Shown: in pieces, positions 45,801 through 60,500 of the stretch
Numbering within the stretch: the stretch's first letter is position 1
How the letters are laid out: the number at the start of each line of letters is the position of its first letter
NCBI RefSeq assembly: GCF_003672135.1
Contig: NC_039516.1
Span: forward strand, 12,879,838 to 12,943,837
DNA: 64,000 nt
Direction: 5' to 3'
From: Ooceraea biroi
Lineage: Eukaryota; Arthropoda; Insecta; Hymenoptera; Formicidae
Notes under the pieces: model-generated
What the model was told of the DNA's origin: nothing
The model's database searches: none
What the model saw: the letters and a program-made list of their open reading frames with translations, nothing else
Program-made: the position numbers and the translations under genes

Positions 45801-48800
45801 GCGATCGTGCAGAAAGAAAAGAAAATGACGCGAAATTCATTTCTGCCGCTAGTAGAAATCTCTCACATAATCGATGTAATTGATATAATTTGGATTACTA
45901 TGTAAAATGGACTTTTGCAGATTATTTATCATGATTATCATCATTACTATTTGTATTAGTCAAAATGTTCATTCATGACTAATACAAATTCACATAAATT
46001 TCAGGAATTTATATTTTTATATTCCTTTCAAGATATGTTTTCTAAAATATTTATGTATTTTTAAATATTTTAGAGATTTCTCTAACACACATTTCAGATT
46101 TAGTAATGTGTGTTCGTGACTACGCACACGTTGACGTTGGAGTCGTTAGCGTTCCTCTCAGCAGTTTCAACTAGAGATCTCCGGAGCAGAGAGGATATCC
46201 AGCAATCGGTAGCGGCGACACCCCCGTGCACTATAATAGAGATGCTCGCGTACGTGACGTGTAATTAAATGTTGTCGCGACGATTCTGTGCGCGATCAGT
46301 ATTTGTGATCGTGATCCCTCGTGATGCCGGCAATTACTGGGAGCTTAGGGCGCCAGGCCCAGAATAACGGTGGTGCTCAAAGGTCGGCCCACCCCCTGAC
46401 TCCGTCGCGATGAGAGGGACACGTGTCACGTGCCTGGAAATATTCATATCCCCTTGAACATGCAGTGAGAAAGCTCGGAATCTCGGCCGTAGATGAGAAT
46501 GAGTTTCACATTGGCGAAATCTATCAACGAGTGAAAATAATGATGCATCCAAAAGAAGAAACTACGTCAGTATGCTATTTAATTTAAATTAACCATTAGT
46601 CATTATTATATTTTTAATATTATCTTTTATGTTTATTTTCATATTTTACTTATGAAATAAATTTTATATAAGATATACAGTGACATTCGTAACGAGATAA
46701 ATGTGACGATGAGAAATCCTGGGCCAGCTTGCACCACCTTCGGGAAAAGGCGGGGCGCTGATCGTGAGGGTAATACGACTCAATCGAACTTGAGTCGCTT
46801 TCCACGCGAACCGCGAACCCCGAACAAATCCCGATATAATGCTCACGTCCGGGAGCGTTTCAATCGAAAACGACACCGAGAGAACGGCGAATCCGACCGG
46901 CGACGGCGCCGGCATTAATCCGGGGACGCGTGTTTGCGCATGTTTTACATCGGCGCCCCGTCTGTTTGCAGACAGTAAATTATGTCGCACAATGCCCGGC
47001 CGAGAGAGAACCCCTTTCGCTCGCGGATTATAAAACGGGGAAAAACGGAAAGAGACCGGATGCCCTTTTGCCGGTTCCGGGGCCTCATCGCCTCTTTGTC
47101 ATCGAGATCATTGACACCTCGATCTTCATTCGACTAACCGTCTTCATCTTCACGACTTCGGAAGAAGAAATGTCAAAAGGAAAAGGGTAGCTTTTGCATT
47201 TTCTAATTATAAAATTTTTTATAATTATAAAAAAGAGCTGTTTTCCCATTTCTGGCTTTGGTTCCTGGTGATTTAATTAACGGAGCGTTTTAGGGATATG
47301 TTAAGGGTGGCAAAATATGTCATAAATACCGATACAATAAAAAATGCTGTATTTCACGGAAAATAATTTTACGGAGCGACGAGGTCGGCGACGACGACGG
47401 CGTTGGCATCGTATCGATCGCCAACCGACGGCGACGTCTCCTCCTCATCTCCTCCTGGTATCCATGGCTACATCGCGATGGCCGCCGGGGACGTCGCGGC
47501 GCCTGCGTCCGCAGTAATTGGATTCCTCGTCGCGATAAAAGCGTTGTCCCGCGGAATTTTGGCGCGTCCCCTATAAAGGGGGACGCCTACTTTAGGCGAG
47601 CGCGAACGCGATCGAAGAGCCTTCGTCGTGAATCTGTCCCACGGAATTTCGGGAATTAGTGAATCTCTGGTATTCTAAAGTAAACACACTTGCTGACGTG
47701 ATTAATTTTATATTATTTTTCGTGCAATCTATCATTTTCGCATTGAACTTTGCAGTGCGCGCAAGTTTTATTAATAAAAATCAATATCATGGAAGTCGCA
47801 TCATCGATATCGATACATCGATATAAAGATTCTCTCCTTCGAGAGTTTCTTCTGAGGTGTTTAAAAGTTTTCCAGACCATTCGGGAAATTTAATATCACC
47901 GAAATCGAAGCAACCAGCTTCAGAAGAATCACTTTCCTCTTCTTTCTCTCTCTCTCTCTCTCTTCATTAATATCTCCAGTTAGGAATCTCGATAAAGCAG
48001 TCTGCGCCAAAGGCTTGCATCGAGCGGTCGAGAAGAAAAGGCTGAGAAGGGGGGCTTGCCGTGGAGCGTGTTCGCGCACATTAATAAAAATTTCACCGGT
48101 CGATGCTTCCGCACCATAAAGAGATCTCTCCGCGTGCGCGAATGCGTGTGCGACCCACCGGGAGGAAAGAGCCTCGTAATAGACGAGTCTTCCGGCAGGT
48201 AACTCTTTCGACGTGGGCCCCCTGATTTTTTCCAGACCGTCGCGCAGCGGAGCTCTTTCTCTCTCCGTTTCTCTGTACGTGCCTCCTCCCCTTTATTTTG
48301 ATTTATTCGACGTTGGCTCGCTCCGACGCCCTTTGCTAGCTCGCGCCCCCCTGGTGCCCCCTTGAACGGATTGTGACTTGTGACGCCGGTGGGACTTCAG
48401 TGGGATAGAAAAATTTCTCTATTAATTTATTTATAAATAATCTATATGTATTTAATGGGCAATTTGAAACAAACGACTAATTGTTTTTGCAATCTTTAAC
48501 TATTACTATTTAATTATTATTCTTGCTATTTTTCTCATTCATCGAGCACATTGTCCATAATATCAAGAAGAGGAACCAAGTGTTTGGTCCAAAATAACGC
48601 GATTCGTAATGTGTCGCGTCCGATGACTTCGTGAAAGGGAGCCATCGTAATTTTTTTCCCGATAAAGATGGAAATTCGCACATTACCCCATCGCCATTAC
48701 GGGGTGACGCGACGAACGGGTAACACATGTCGGTGAATACGGGCGCGAAGGGCGACAGGGGGCAGCGATGGGGTTAGATTCGCTCGCTTTTTACCCCAAA

Positions 48801-49136
48801 AGCGGAGTTTAGTGTCGCTGGCCCCCGGGGTCGTAAATCAAGCGGCGTAAAATCAATTACCACTTATCGCCCTGCACGATCCCCGGGAAAAAATCGCTCT
48901 GCGAACCTGTCGCTTCGTTTCTTTTTTTCAACTTTTCGCGATCGAACCAGATGTCGCAAAGATACTTTGCCTCATTTCTGCTGATTACGGAAAAGCGTGA
49001 GCAGAAAGTTTTAGTTTTATTTCTTTATACAATTTTTACATTTTAATGGAATAATTACATGGAGTAAATAACACAAAATTAGATTTAGTATATAATATTA
49101 ATACACCTCAGTTACAATTTCTGAAAATTCATTAAT
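42851..49136. other. Gene-free region, part 3
   Basis: GC-rich islands at about 42,880-43,440, 43,720-44,120, 44,340-44,660, 44,870-45,160, 45,470-45,820, 46,130-46,500, 46,690-47,160, 47,370-47,660, 47,990-48,400 and 48,560-48,960, with AT-rich linkers. A 14-bp hairpin lies at 45,949-45,989 and a CT run at 47,946-47,962. No gene supported. Confidence 0.5.
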
Positions 49137-49210
49137 AAGGTAGATATATATTTATTATATACACATTTATTATATACAAGGTAGATATATATTTATGATA
49201 TACACATTAG
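49137..49210. repeat. AT-rich tandem repeat, 41-bp unit, about 1.8 copies
   Basis: AAGGTAGATATATATTTAT starts at 49137 and again at 49178, each followed by ATATACACATT. Directly visible direct repeat. Confidence 0.85.
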
Positions 49211-52200
49211 AAAATACGAATAAACAATATATGAAAAATATAGAACAACGCCTAATAAACGAAGCGAAATAGAATCCACTTCGTAAAGATTGCCGACAAT
49301 TTTAGCGCCGATGTTGTGCATCACAGGAGATAGATCAGGATGCATCCTCTTCAAAGGATGCCGAAATAAGAGCTCTCGTGAGGACAATCAGGTCTATGAT
49401 CGAGGCTGTCTCATCTCCGCGACGATCATTGATGTTATCGAGGTGCAATGGATACCTTCTTCTCTCCTTTCTTTTTCAAGAGGTCTCGTTCTCGAGAGAC
49501 TCGTCCTTCCGGCATCAGGGAAAGGAAAAGAAAGGCCGACGATAAGTGAAACGTACACGACAGTAGCGCTCGCAGCTTTGGCAGATTTCTCGCGCCGTAA
49601 GACATGAGTCTTCTCGCTGTCCTGCGAGCAGGACCTGTCCGAGGCATTCCGGGATATAAAAGATATTGTGCTGGAAGAGAGATCCTTCAAAGATGGCAAA
49701 GAAGAGAAAGAGAGAGAAAGAAAAATATGGGAAAAAAGATATAGAAATAATTAAGAAAATATAGAATACATATTTAACATTAAGAAGAAAATAAAATAAA
49801 AATTCAAGAAAGCGACAAGAAGCGCAAATTTAATAAAAATTTAATAAAAAATAATAACTGTTTTAAATATTTATATTTTACGTACAATCGTATTTTTTCA
49901 AAGAAAATAGTTTATATATTAAGATTATTTTTCTTATATATATAATAGAATATATAATAGAAGCACAATTCTCAGACTTGTTTGAATAAGAAGCTGTTTG
50001 CCAACCGTGGTTTTCCGGCCATTATTGGTCACCAATGGCCGTTATTGGTGGCCTCAGCACCACCAGTCCTATTTACCTTTCCCAGATATACGCATAATCT
50101 GCTGATTTTCCCGGCGTTTTCGCGCCATCGCATTGTCGTGGAACGGGTAAATAAGGAGGGCGGAATCCTTCGCCGGAATCCGCTTAAGTGCCCTATTTTC
50201 AACCGCTGACGTTTTGACGTTTATTAGACAACTTTGCGAAAGGGTGAGCCGGACCATTGCCGTTTCCCAAGGATGCATTTCAACACCCTTTCCGAAACAT
50301 GCATTTAACTTTCAGATAATTTATTTCTCATTACTACTAATAAATTAATGTGTACACGACTAAGCTATTATGAAAATTAATTATACATGCACGTGACTGA
50401 CAAGAACTCATCGTTCTAAAATCACAGGACAGAGAAATACTACAGTGGATATAATAATATTCACTAGTATCCGGTCAAACACAATAATTCTGTACAAAAC
50501 ATTCTACATTATTATTGCAGATATCTTGCAAATATAAAAACTCGCTAACACTATCAATACACGTATCACGCAAACATTATCGATCCAAAGCTTCGATTTC
50601 ACAAAAACATGCCCTCTGGGCCCCGAAAGAACCACCCTCCCCGTGTTGATCGAAATCTCATATCGTGCATACAGGAGACTCGCGCAAAAAAAAAGAAAAA
50701 AAAAGCTATTTGTAAACACGCTCCGCACGAAGGAGCGGATTAGCTTTCTCTCGATCGCGCTCGCCTTTCAAACCCTGCATGGCTCCGCTCTGGTCCAGGA
50801 GGAGCAGGACGCGGAGGAGCGTCCTGGTAGGACTTGGAAGCGCGCCGGGATGCATTCATCTCGCTTAATCCGCTGATTCCGCTCTCGACGCATGACGACG
50901 TTGCGCGTCCCCGGCTCCGATTCGATGCCATTCTCTCCGCGCGCTCCTTTTCTGCGCGCTCCTTCCTCCTCGACGTTACGAGCCATTCAATTCGAATACC
51001 GGGATCCCTTTCAGGGAATTTGTAACGCTATCCCTGTTTGCCGACAGGACCCGCCTTGGCCAGCGTTCGTTCACCGGACGCCCTCGGGCGCGGAGATACC
51101 CACGCTGTCCCTCTACTTTTGTGCGCGTAATTGTCGATTAATTTTTCGATATATCACGGAGGATCATGTTTTAATAAATTTTATTTTCAAAGTAATTTGA
51201 ATTTGCGAATATTATTCTCAAGAATCAAACATTTTGATTTAAATGGCTTTCTTATGAAAAACATCTTAAAATTTTATAAAAATCATATCTCTTTTCACAT
51301 ATTTTCAAAGAAGAGATCATGTGCAGAACTTCCGCATACGGGAAAAAGGGGGATAAATTTTTTACTCCGAATGGAGCAGTCAGTTTGATACGCGAACAAT
51401 AATTTCGTCGATTCTCGACGGATGAGGATATCAATTACGGATGTCTACATTTCGGACAGGCACTCGGGCATGCCGAGTGGAGTAACGTGACGGGGATGTA
51501 TCGATATTGATACACGGCGGTAGCAGCCAGTGATCGATAGGCATTCGTCGCCTCTGATCCGTGTAATTCGCGCGCATGAGAGGATACCGAGCGGACGCAT
51601 TGTCCGACTGTCGGCTCCTGCGCTCGCGTTTTGCGGATCTCTGACGGATATCGCTTGCGCATTTTTGGAAATCTGACGGGAGAGGTGGATGGGGATAGCT
51701 ACCTGCGCGGACCTTTTTTGACCGAAACCACCACCCGTCCCCGTTTGGTTCCGCTTCCGTCACGCGCCTCGGACACGAAAGCGTTTGCGCTCGATCGCGC
51801 CGAATCGCGATTTTACGCGAGTGCTTCAGAAATAAGAGAGGAAGAAAGGCGAACGGGGGAAAAGAAAGGAAAGTTTTCGTTCCCGGAAGGAGAGGAAGAA
51901 CGTTTTCTTAAGCAAATTTGACCACAGGTATTTCTCGAAAAAGCTACTCATGGGTTAGTTTATGTTAGGATTTTGCTATAAGCAACAGCTTATACTATAT
52001 AATTTATATAAGGAGATTATTATTTATTTACATAATATAATTGTCATAATATAATACATATAAAGAAGTCCTTTAACGACTCAATTTTCGACTTTTCGAC
52101 TTTTGGATGCACGTTTCATAAAAAATCACATTGCAGGAAAGGAATGAATTAATTTCGAGCTTCTCCAAGGGAGTTTCTCACGATTCTCTCTTTCGTACTG

Positions 52201-55200
52201 TTGAAAAGGCGAAGGAGGCGAAGGAAAAGGCCGTTCTGCTCCAAAAGTGTCGTGGATCCCGGGGCACGTATCGATCTCGATGAGATGATTGAGAGCGGAA
52301 TTCGCGGAGAGGAAGGGCCTCGTTGACACACGAGAATGAGAGAAAAAAGGAGAAGACCGAAAGGGAGAGCGAGAGCGATGCAATCCCCGGAAGGTGACTA
52401 AGGTGCAACGCGTAGGTGCAACGACGCTCGTTGTTCATCGCGAGCTGAATGGCTGGATGCGTCAACGTTACATTTCAATTCGAGCGAGAAAGGAAGAAAG
52501 GTGCGAGGAGGGCCAAGAGTGCGTCCGGCAGGTAGCGAGCGTCCGCCTTTAATGGCTTTAACGGCGTTTCGTGCCATTTACACCTCCGAAAGCGTCGCCG
52601 ACGACGACAGGGGGTTGCAGCGTCGTCCACGGCGCATTGTCGGGCCCGCTATGCCCTTATACGGTGGCCATTGACGAAACGACTTCCCGTCACGCCAACT
52701 GCCCGCTCTTTCCCACTCTCTCGTCCTTTTGCTCTTTCTCTTTTCTCGATCTGCACTGTCGCGTGTAAAACGCCATCCTGGCATCTCGGAGCGACCTACA
52801 TATTTCCACTCTCGAAGGAGGCTGTATTCGTAAAAAGATAACTGAATGAAAAGTTATTTGAAAACATTTGTGACAATTGGCACGTGAGATAGATAAAAGT
52901 TAATTTTAATAGATAACAAAATAAGGAAGCTGCCTTTCTGATTACTTTTACTAATTTTTTTATATCTGAAAGATCGCTGCAAATTTTTTTTGAGAATATT
53001 GTTTAACATTCGAATATCGTGTAGGAACTTGTTACTTAACAAGTAATTAAGTTCTTATTGCATTTATTTTACCGACCGTTCTTAATTTATAGCCACAAAG
53101 CAATATCCCGGTATCTCGAGTCGCTTACATTGTAAAAGAACTCGGGAAGAACGTCCAAAGGGGCGCCTTCCCGGCAGGGAGGATTTCGGGACCCGAAGAG
53201 GACTCCAAAAGGCCGAGAGTGGACTTCGCGCGAAATTTAGCACCTAGAAGACAGTTACGAGGCGCATCGCGCCGCGAGCGAGCGAGGAACGCTAATTTCA
53301 CAGTCGTTTAAACGGCGATAACTCAACGAGATTTACAACACGCGCCGTAGAATTTCCAGCGTGTCTAACGTCTGCGAGACGGGCTTGACATCATATTCCA
53401 TTAGAACCGAAACCGGCCGCGGTTCTCCGCCATGATTTTACGAGCGACTCGTCGTCGAGATAGGTAGAAGCCCGTACCCCTTTACATAATACTATAAACG
53501 TTGCATCTATTTTTGTACACATACTTGCGATGATGAGCCGAGCTCGCTACAATCTTTTGCACTCGTTCTATTAGATTAGCAGAACATAATCATGCACGAA
53601 TAATTATTTTCTTCCATTTTCACTTGACTTCTATAGAAAATCTGTGAAAACGTATTTAAATGTTGATACCGGAGAACTGACTAATTATTTAAGAAATCTG
53701 TCTTTATTTTATTTGGACTATACAGTGTTCTCCGTCATGATGAGTTCCAAGATACGAGCGATTGAAAGCAAACTTCATACTTTAATTACAAAATTTGTAT
53801 GTAAATTACATGCAAATTATACGGTAACGTTACAATTTAATCGTGTGCATCATACATTGCACAGTTTAACATAGATTTATAGATTAGACTTGATTACAAA
53901 TTCCGCTAGATCAAGGAAAACTGGTATTAATTAAACAAGGGTGACGCACAATCCGGATTGCGACTTGCGAGTATCTTTGTTGGCGGCGTCGTCGTCGTCG
54001 TCGGCACTCGTCAAAGCGCTTTATTTTACGTTCACAGAGTCGCTCGTCGTGTGTGCAAGCCCGCCCGGGTTAGTCCAAACAGCCCTCGTCAATAAAATTG
54101 TCGTTTTCGTCGATAATAAAAGCCGCGAGAGGCGCGTATGGCGCGCTGTTTATTTGGACGGCGCCGCGCCTGAGTCCGCTCGTTAAACGACGCCGACGAC
54201 GTCGTCGTCGGCGGCGGCGCGGTTCCCCAGGGACTTCCTTCCGCCTGCGAGAAAGCCCGGGCCTTTTCCGCGACATCGGCCACGTGTCCCGAGAATCCGT
54301 GCGACCTAGATCGAACGCGCGATCGCGAAGTCGTTCTTTGACTCTTTGACGGCGAGCTGAAGCTGAACTTTTCTTTTAAGAGGATTCTTCTATTTCTGAA
54401 CAGTTCACGCCGCCGAGCACAGTTCAGAAGAGGTATTTGATGTGCAATGCACGACATTCTTTTTCCTTTTGCTACTTAATTTACAATTTACAATTACTCA
54501 ATTTACAACTGCTGACAGATCATAACGTGTAATTGTTTTTTCACTTAGGGCAAATTTCAATTATTCTTTCACTAGTTTACAGTTTGATATTTTTATAAAG
54601 CTCGAGCATTCATCTTTCTTCTTAGGTTTCGATGTAGTTGTGCAGATATTGCTGGAGTTTCGACGAAAAGCAGAAAAGGTATTCGCTGCTAATCGGACTT
54701 AAGTAGCTTCAGATTAGGCGCACAAATAAGAGGCATGTAAAATATCTGCGCTAAAGAGAAGCGAGATTATACCCTTTCAGGATCTCCCGTGGTGGACAAT
54801 GTCCACCGTGAAAACTGGACGGTGTCCACCTCTCGCAATTGCCGCGATAACGAAAATTGGCGGTGCATAGTCCACAGTCGGATGGGCGTCGATCGGTCTC
54901 GCCCAGATTTCACCCTCTGCTCTCCCCGTCACTCCCTCACCTTCACCCTCCTTCTGTCGTCCGGAATCGCGTGAAATCCGCTTCCTTTTTTTTCTTTTTC
55001 TCTCAGAGCGCAAAGACGCAGCTGCGTCGCAGCTTTTAGAGGCGCCGTAGGACTTAATTGATGGAACGGGGCCTCGCCACGGGGCAACCTTGTATCCACC
55101 TTCCGCGCCACCACCCTCCCCGTCTCGTCCCCTCTATAATTCGATCAAGCACCCCGTTGACGGGCCTACCGCCAGCACACTGTTGACATTTGGTTATTTT

Positions 55201-57040
55201 GACGTCACGCTGCGAGACGTCGTCCCGGTTCAACGAGGAATAGCTGGAGAGACGACAAGGACCTTCCTTTCGGCGAAACAACCCTTCTGCGGGCCCTCGT
55301 TTCGGGGACCACCCGCTGACCGAGCTACCGTGTCGGTCCATAAACGCGGAGAGAAAGCGCCCTGAAATTAACGGATCCCAGAGAGTCAAGTTTGTATTCT
55401 CCAAGAATGTTTACTCGCTCTCGTTTTGGCATCCTCGGTTCGCCAAGCTCGTTTAGGAACCGTTCAGGGATCAATAGGAGACCATTGAGAAGGTAACGGC
55501 TTGTGACACTGTTAAATATTTCTTGACTCTGTGACCATAAATAACGTTTAGAAATGTTTTACGTTACAAACAGGTACATTCTGAACACAAACGACGTGCG
55601 AAGTTTTAAAAATTACTGAAATATTTGCGACATTTCCATGTTTATTTGCAAAAAATATTTATTTTTATAATTATATAATTATGTTAAAATTATATAATTA
55701 ACACATAATAATTCCGCATAATATTATTAGTTATATTAGTTCAGATTATATTTAAACTGTTAAATTTGAGATAAAGATATGAATTTTTGCGATTTTTTTG
55801 TAAAATAGCTACGAAGGTGAACAGTGGTACTTTTAGAAAATATTTAAAGAAGATATTCAGGAAATTGTAATATTAATATGACACTTCTTTCTCAAATATT
55901 CTTTCTCGACTGACGTGAAAATCTCATGAGTTTACTGTCTAGAACTCTAGAAGACGAATTGTTCACATCGTGAAGAATAACGCGAAGTTGCAGTCCTGCG
56001 TTTCGGAAATACGGATGATGCAGAGATGTGCGGACGATGACGTCGATCTTTCTCATGAACCCGCCCATAGCGAGACGAATGCGAGACGATTAAACTGCCG
56101 GCACGAGTCATCACGCGCACAAAAACTCGCCGGTAGCTTTTCCGTCGAACTTAGCTGGGTCCACACCCTTCAACTTTGTACAAAAGACAGAACGAGATCT
56201 GGAACCTATAACGCGGCACTGAGATACTTTTTAACTGATTGTGAATCCAGTAACCGTCACAAATTGCGTAATTGGAGAAAAGGGTGGCAATCACTTCTAT
56301 GGAATTTAGGATATCTTAGACAGATGTCAATCCTTCAGTTTTCAATCATTAAAGTAGCCTTTCTGTTATAATCTGCAACCATTTATAAAATAAAAGACCA
56401 CAGATTGTGCCGATTGTGGTCTTCGGAGGAAAAGGAAAAGAAATGACGCTTTTCCTAGACGCATCCGTGAGTGACGCATTTAACATAGCGAGACGGTGCA
56501 TCACCTGGTGGGACCATCTATCATGCGTCTGGAAAAAGAGAAGAAGGGCATTGGCGAGGGTGAGAGCGAGGGAGGCTGAGCGAAAGGGATGCGTCCGCAA
56601 TTTGTCCTCGTCACGTTTCGCGCTCGCGCTCTTCGACAGCCCTGAAAGGGGTTGCAGCTCGTAACCTCGTTATACATCGACTATATATTACATCGACTAT
56701 CCTTGACTGTGCGAGGCAACGCGCGCCTGTCCATTAACTCCTCGTCGCAGGATATTAACGTTTTGTATATCGTGCTGAGCGGAAGGGGGGCGGAGGGTAC
56801 CGGCGATGCAGTTGAACTCGTAAAGCACACCCGGCGTACAACCGCCCACGTGGATCTTCTTCTCCGTTACGCAAGCCTTGCACCATCAAATAAAGGGTTC
56901 GGTAAAATAATTTCAATCGCTTTTTTTAAAAAACTCTGCAGGGAAAATCAGTGACAAAATAGAGAAAATTAGATCTAGATTAATAATTTTAGTTCTAAAG
57001 TTTCATTTGCATTTGAATTATGATTCAAAAATGTATCATA
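49211..57040. other. Gene-free region, part 4
   Basis: Islands at about 49,280-49,690, 50,000-50,290, 50,590-51,110, 51,310-51,900, 52,150-52,800, 53,080-53,480, 53,940-54,420, 54,620-55,500, 55,960-56,300 and 56,400-56,900. The island at 54,180-54,220 contains CGNCGN trinucleotide runs (GACGACGTCGTCGTCGGCGG). No coding or RNA gene can be supported. Confidence 0.5.
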
Positions 57041-57523
57041 TACAGGGTGAGGCATCTAAAACAGGCCACCTGACTATCTCGGCTGTTATTGGTGATAGAA
57101 AAAAATGTGTCAGACCAAACGGGTCAAAATCATTCAAAATCACTGAAGGCTAAAATTTCTAAGTGCTAGAACTTTTTCATTTCTGAGTTTACGGTATTTT
57201 CAATAACAGAGAACTCTAGGCAATATAAAGTAAATTATTTTCTCGTGCAATTGGCCTTCAGTGACCTTGAATGATTTTGACCCGTAGATCAATATGCGCA
57301 TCTTCAAACGCTCTACTAGAGGGTACGTAAAAAACATATCATACCATTTAAAAAAACGAAGTTGACCTTCATATGACCTCTACACGTCCACCTAATAAAA
57401 AACTATTTAGAACAAATTATGTGTCCCTCGAAACCATGCAAGTTTGGTCTGACACATTTTTTTCTATCACCAATAACAGCCGAGATATTCAGGTGGCCTG
57501 TTTTAGGTGCCTCATGCCCTGTA
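57041..57523. mobile_element. Non-autonomous DNA transposon-like element with about 80-bp terminal inverted repeats
   Basis: The left arm 57041-57120 begins TACAGGGTGAGGCATCTAAA. The right arm 57442-57523 is its near-perfect inverse and ends TTTTAGGTGCCTCATGCCCTGTA. The main difference is a 2-base insertion near the tip. TATA flanks the CAGGG tips on both sides, consistent with a TA-type target duplication, though this could be part of the element. At 483 bp with no open frame it is MITE-like. A second inverted-repeat element sits inside it (57121-57283). Confidence 0.85.
57121..57283. mobile_element. Inner inverted-repeat element carrying part of the 119-bp unit
   Basis: GGGTCAAAATCATTCAAAAT at 57121 and the inverse ending ATGATTTTGACCC at 57283 form about 30-bp inverted repeats. 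Between them, 57164-57240 on the minus strand matches the 119-bp tandem repeat (TTGCCTAGAGTTCTCTG, ACTCAGAAATGAAAAAGTT). The element interrupts the larger one directly after its left arm. Confidence 0.75.
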
Positions 57524-60500
57524 TATTAAAATATTTAGTAATTATACACAAATATAATTTATATTCGTTTACATTAAACTAATTTGATACTAACAATTTA
57601 GGCAATATCTATAAGCAACAGTTTATTTTGTCGTGGTTTATTAAAGTTTATTTATTACATACGAAGCATAATTGCATCGTCTTACTTTACGTCAACCTTC
57701 ATCTTTGGCCTCTCTTAACGGGGTGACGCGAAACGCGCTGCCACTTGGACGTTTTAATGCGGACGTTATTGCAGGACGCGTAAGGGCTGATTACAGAACA
57801 CAAAAGGGGCCACACCATTCGCGCGGCACAAAAGTGCGGCGAAGACAATGGCAGGCGACAAAGCCGACAGTGATTAAAGTGAGAATTAGGAAATTAATAC
57901 GGGCGCACCCTTATCGCCACCTTATCGGCCTTATGGTAGTTTGCGCTGTCTGAAGTGTCAGTCTTCATCACGGATTTCTGAATAGCCAGTCAACGGCGAG
58001 ACTTCGTCTCGCTGGCTTGAATGTTTTGCGTCTCGGCATAAAAGCATTTCCCTAAATCTCTGTTATACTGTTTCCGCGAGTAAACACGAAGAAGGTTCCC
58101 CTCGCCGAGAGGATCGACTGATCGATCGATCATCCGCGTCTTGTCGAGCGTGTGCCGCGCCGGAAATAGAAAACCGTCTCGTGCCGGCTCAGTCTCGATC
58201 GTGTTTGTACAAGCTGACCCTCGAAGACCTCTTACGTAGCGGAGGTCCTCGAAAGGTCCTGTTCGAGAGCTCCTCGACAGGAATCGAGGATGCAGATGCT
58301 TATTTTGACGCGTCGGCCCCGCGACTTCTCGAGTGCGTAAACGCATCCCTCGCCGTGTCACGGATTCGTCGACAATCAAAGGTATTCGTATTGTCGGATA
58401 TCAAGCGGCAGGAAAATAATTGGAAAATGTATTCTCTGTATATCTACAACATTCTTTCAAATTTTTTATTTATTTGATATTTGATATTAATATATATTTA
58501 ATACATAAATTGATATAATATCAATGTATGAAAACTCGCAAAACTGGCCTGTAAAAAATTTTGTTAAAACATCACATTGAAGCATTAAAATCGTTGTAAG
58601 GGGTGGATCGAGACCACCAAGACAAGATTCTAGCGAGGCTCTCCTGCAAACATGGTCCATGGACTCGTCTCAGATCCCGGAGTCGATCTCAGACGTAACG
58701 GCCGAGCAAATTCGTGCGAGGGCAGGAGGGAAGGACGGGAGGAACACGATGTTGGGCGAGGAAAAAAGAGGGAAGCTGGAGAGGAAGCCGTGGAGATGAG
58801 GGACGTGGTGAGGAAGCCGTTGAGGCGCGATCGGCGATGTTCTCTTTGTGCGGTTTCGCTCGCCGTCGCGGATCGACATGCGCAAGAAAGACAGAAGGAG
58901 AGAAAGAAAGAGAAAAGAAAGCGTCTTCCAGCAAGGAAGAGCGTTCACCATTGACGAAGCCAAAGTAACCGTGTAATCAAGACCGGCCACGGCGCAGTTT
59001 CTGGGCCTTTTCTCTCTCGTTTCGTCTTTTTTCTTTGCCAGCGCTTCCTGCCGCCGCGGGATTCGCGTTCCCAGCACGGCCGATTTTGCACGATCGGCGA
59101 ATAATGCGCGAGAAGAATTTTCCAGCTTGCAAAAAGGAAAAAAACAAACTCCTCTCCAATTTATTTGCGAGCTGAAACTTTATATGAATACTGTTCTACA
59201 GAATTGCAAAATTATATTTAGCCACAAGGAGTTTCTAAAGTCACCAACGCGACACTGATGCAGGAGAATCTGCAATTCAATATCAACAATTAATCTAATC
59301 AGAGCTTGTAACGCGTCTGTTTAACAGATATCGACTTAGGAAGTCAGCGTAACGTCCGAGCTGGTTCCCTCTTTTTTTCTTCTTTTTTACACGATATCAA
59401 TTCAAGACGGCGTATAATTCGATATCGACACCGCAACCCGATATCTTGCAGTCAAGTTGCTCGCCGACCACGCGCGTCGTCCGTTCCCTGTATAACGTTT
59501 CTATGCTCTTCTAGCTGTAACGGTACGGCTTGTCCGAGCCGATTAGACTGATGTGGATTAGCTGATCCTTAACGCCTATCTTCATATAACGTCAGTATAC
59601 ACATCTTAATTATTATATCACATCAAAGGACATGTACTATAGAATATCTTATCAATAAAAATTATAATAATTAATCTTTTTAATATTTTCAATTCATTTG
59701 TAATTATACTGGTTCAGATGCCATCGGTTCAAAATCAATTCAATGTCTTCAAATTTAAGAATCTGTCATCAAAATCAAGAATTCAAGAATTATATGGGAT
59801 ACAAAATCAATTAATTTAAATCGCAACGATAGATTAATCCATGAATTATTCATCACGACGAGAGTTCTTGAAGGAACTTTCCTCGTTGTTTCGCGATGCT
59901 ACGTTGGATTCTTGAAAACGTTCTGGCAAAACAGCAGTTTGACAGGAGTCCTGTCGAAGGAGCACGTGCTCGTCGTTCTCGCTTGTACGCGCGCGCTTGC
60001 CAGCTGCAAGCTGCAAATATCCGAAGGAGTGCACGCGTGCACGGAGAGAGTCAAGAAAAAGAAAGAGAGAAAGAGAAGTCCACGCGGCCCATCTGGCGCG
60101 TGCGTGACCTCCTTGAATTATCCTGATGACTTTCGCTGTGTCCAGCCTCCGCACGTATCCTTGCGCGGTCTTTTCGCTCTGGACGAAAGCGAGACTAAAC
60201 GGACTGGAGGCCTCAAGTTTCGACCTGATCGATATCCCAGGTCAGGATACGTTTCTAGAAACGTGTACTCTCTCACTACAATAATTTTTGTAAGTACTAT
60301 AAATTTGAAAATATTTCCAAATGCAGCACAAATACGATGCGTAATTTAAGCGACTCTTTTAACGACCTAAATCAAAAAGAGTAATTGTTGAAATAATCGC
60401 TTGATGTTACCTATTTTTATTATATTATCCGATTAATGATCTTTATCTTTGATTAACAGAATTTAAGATACTCTGCGTAAATCTGTGACAATAAACTAAG

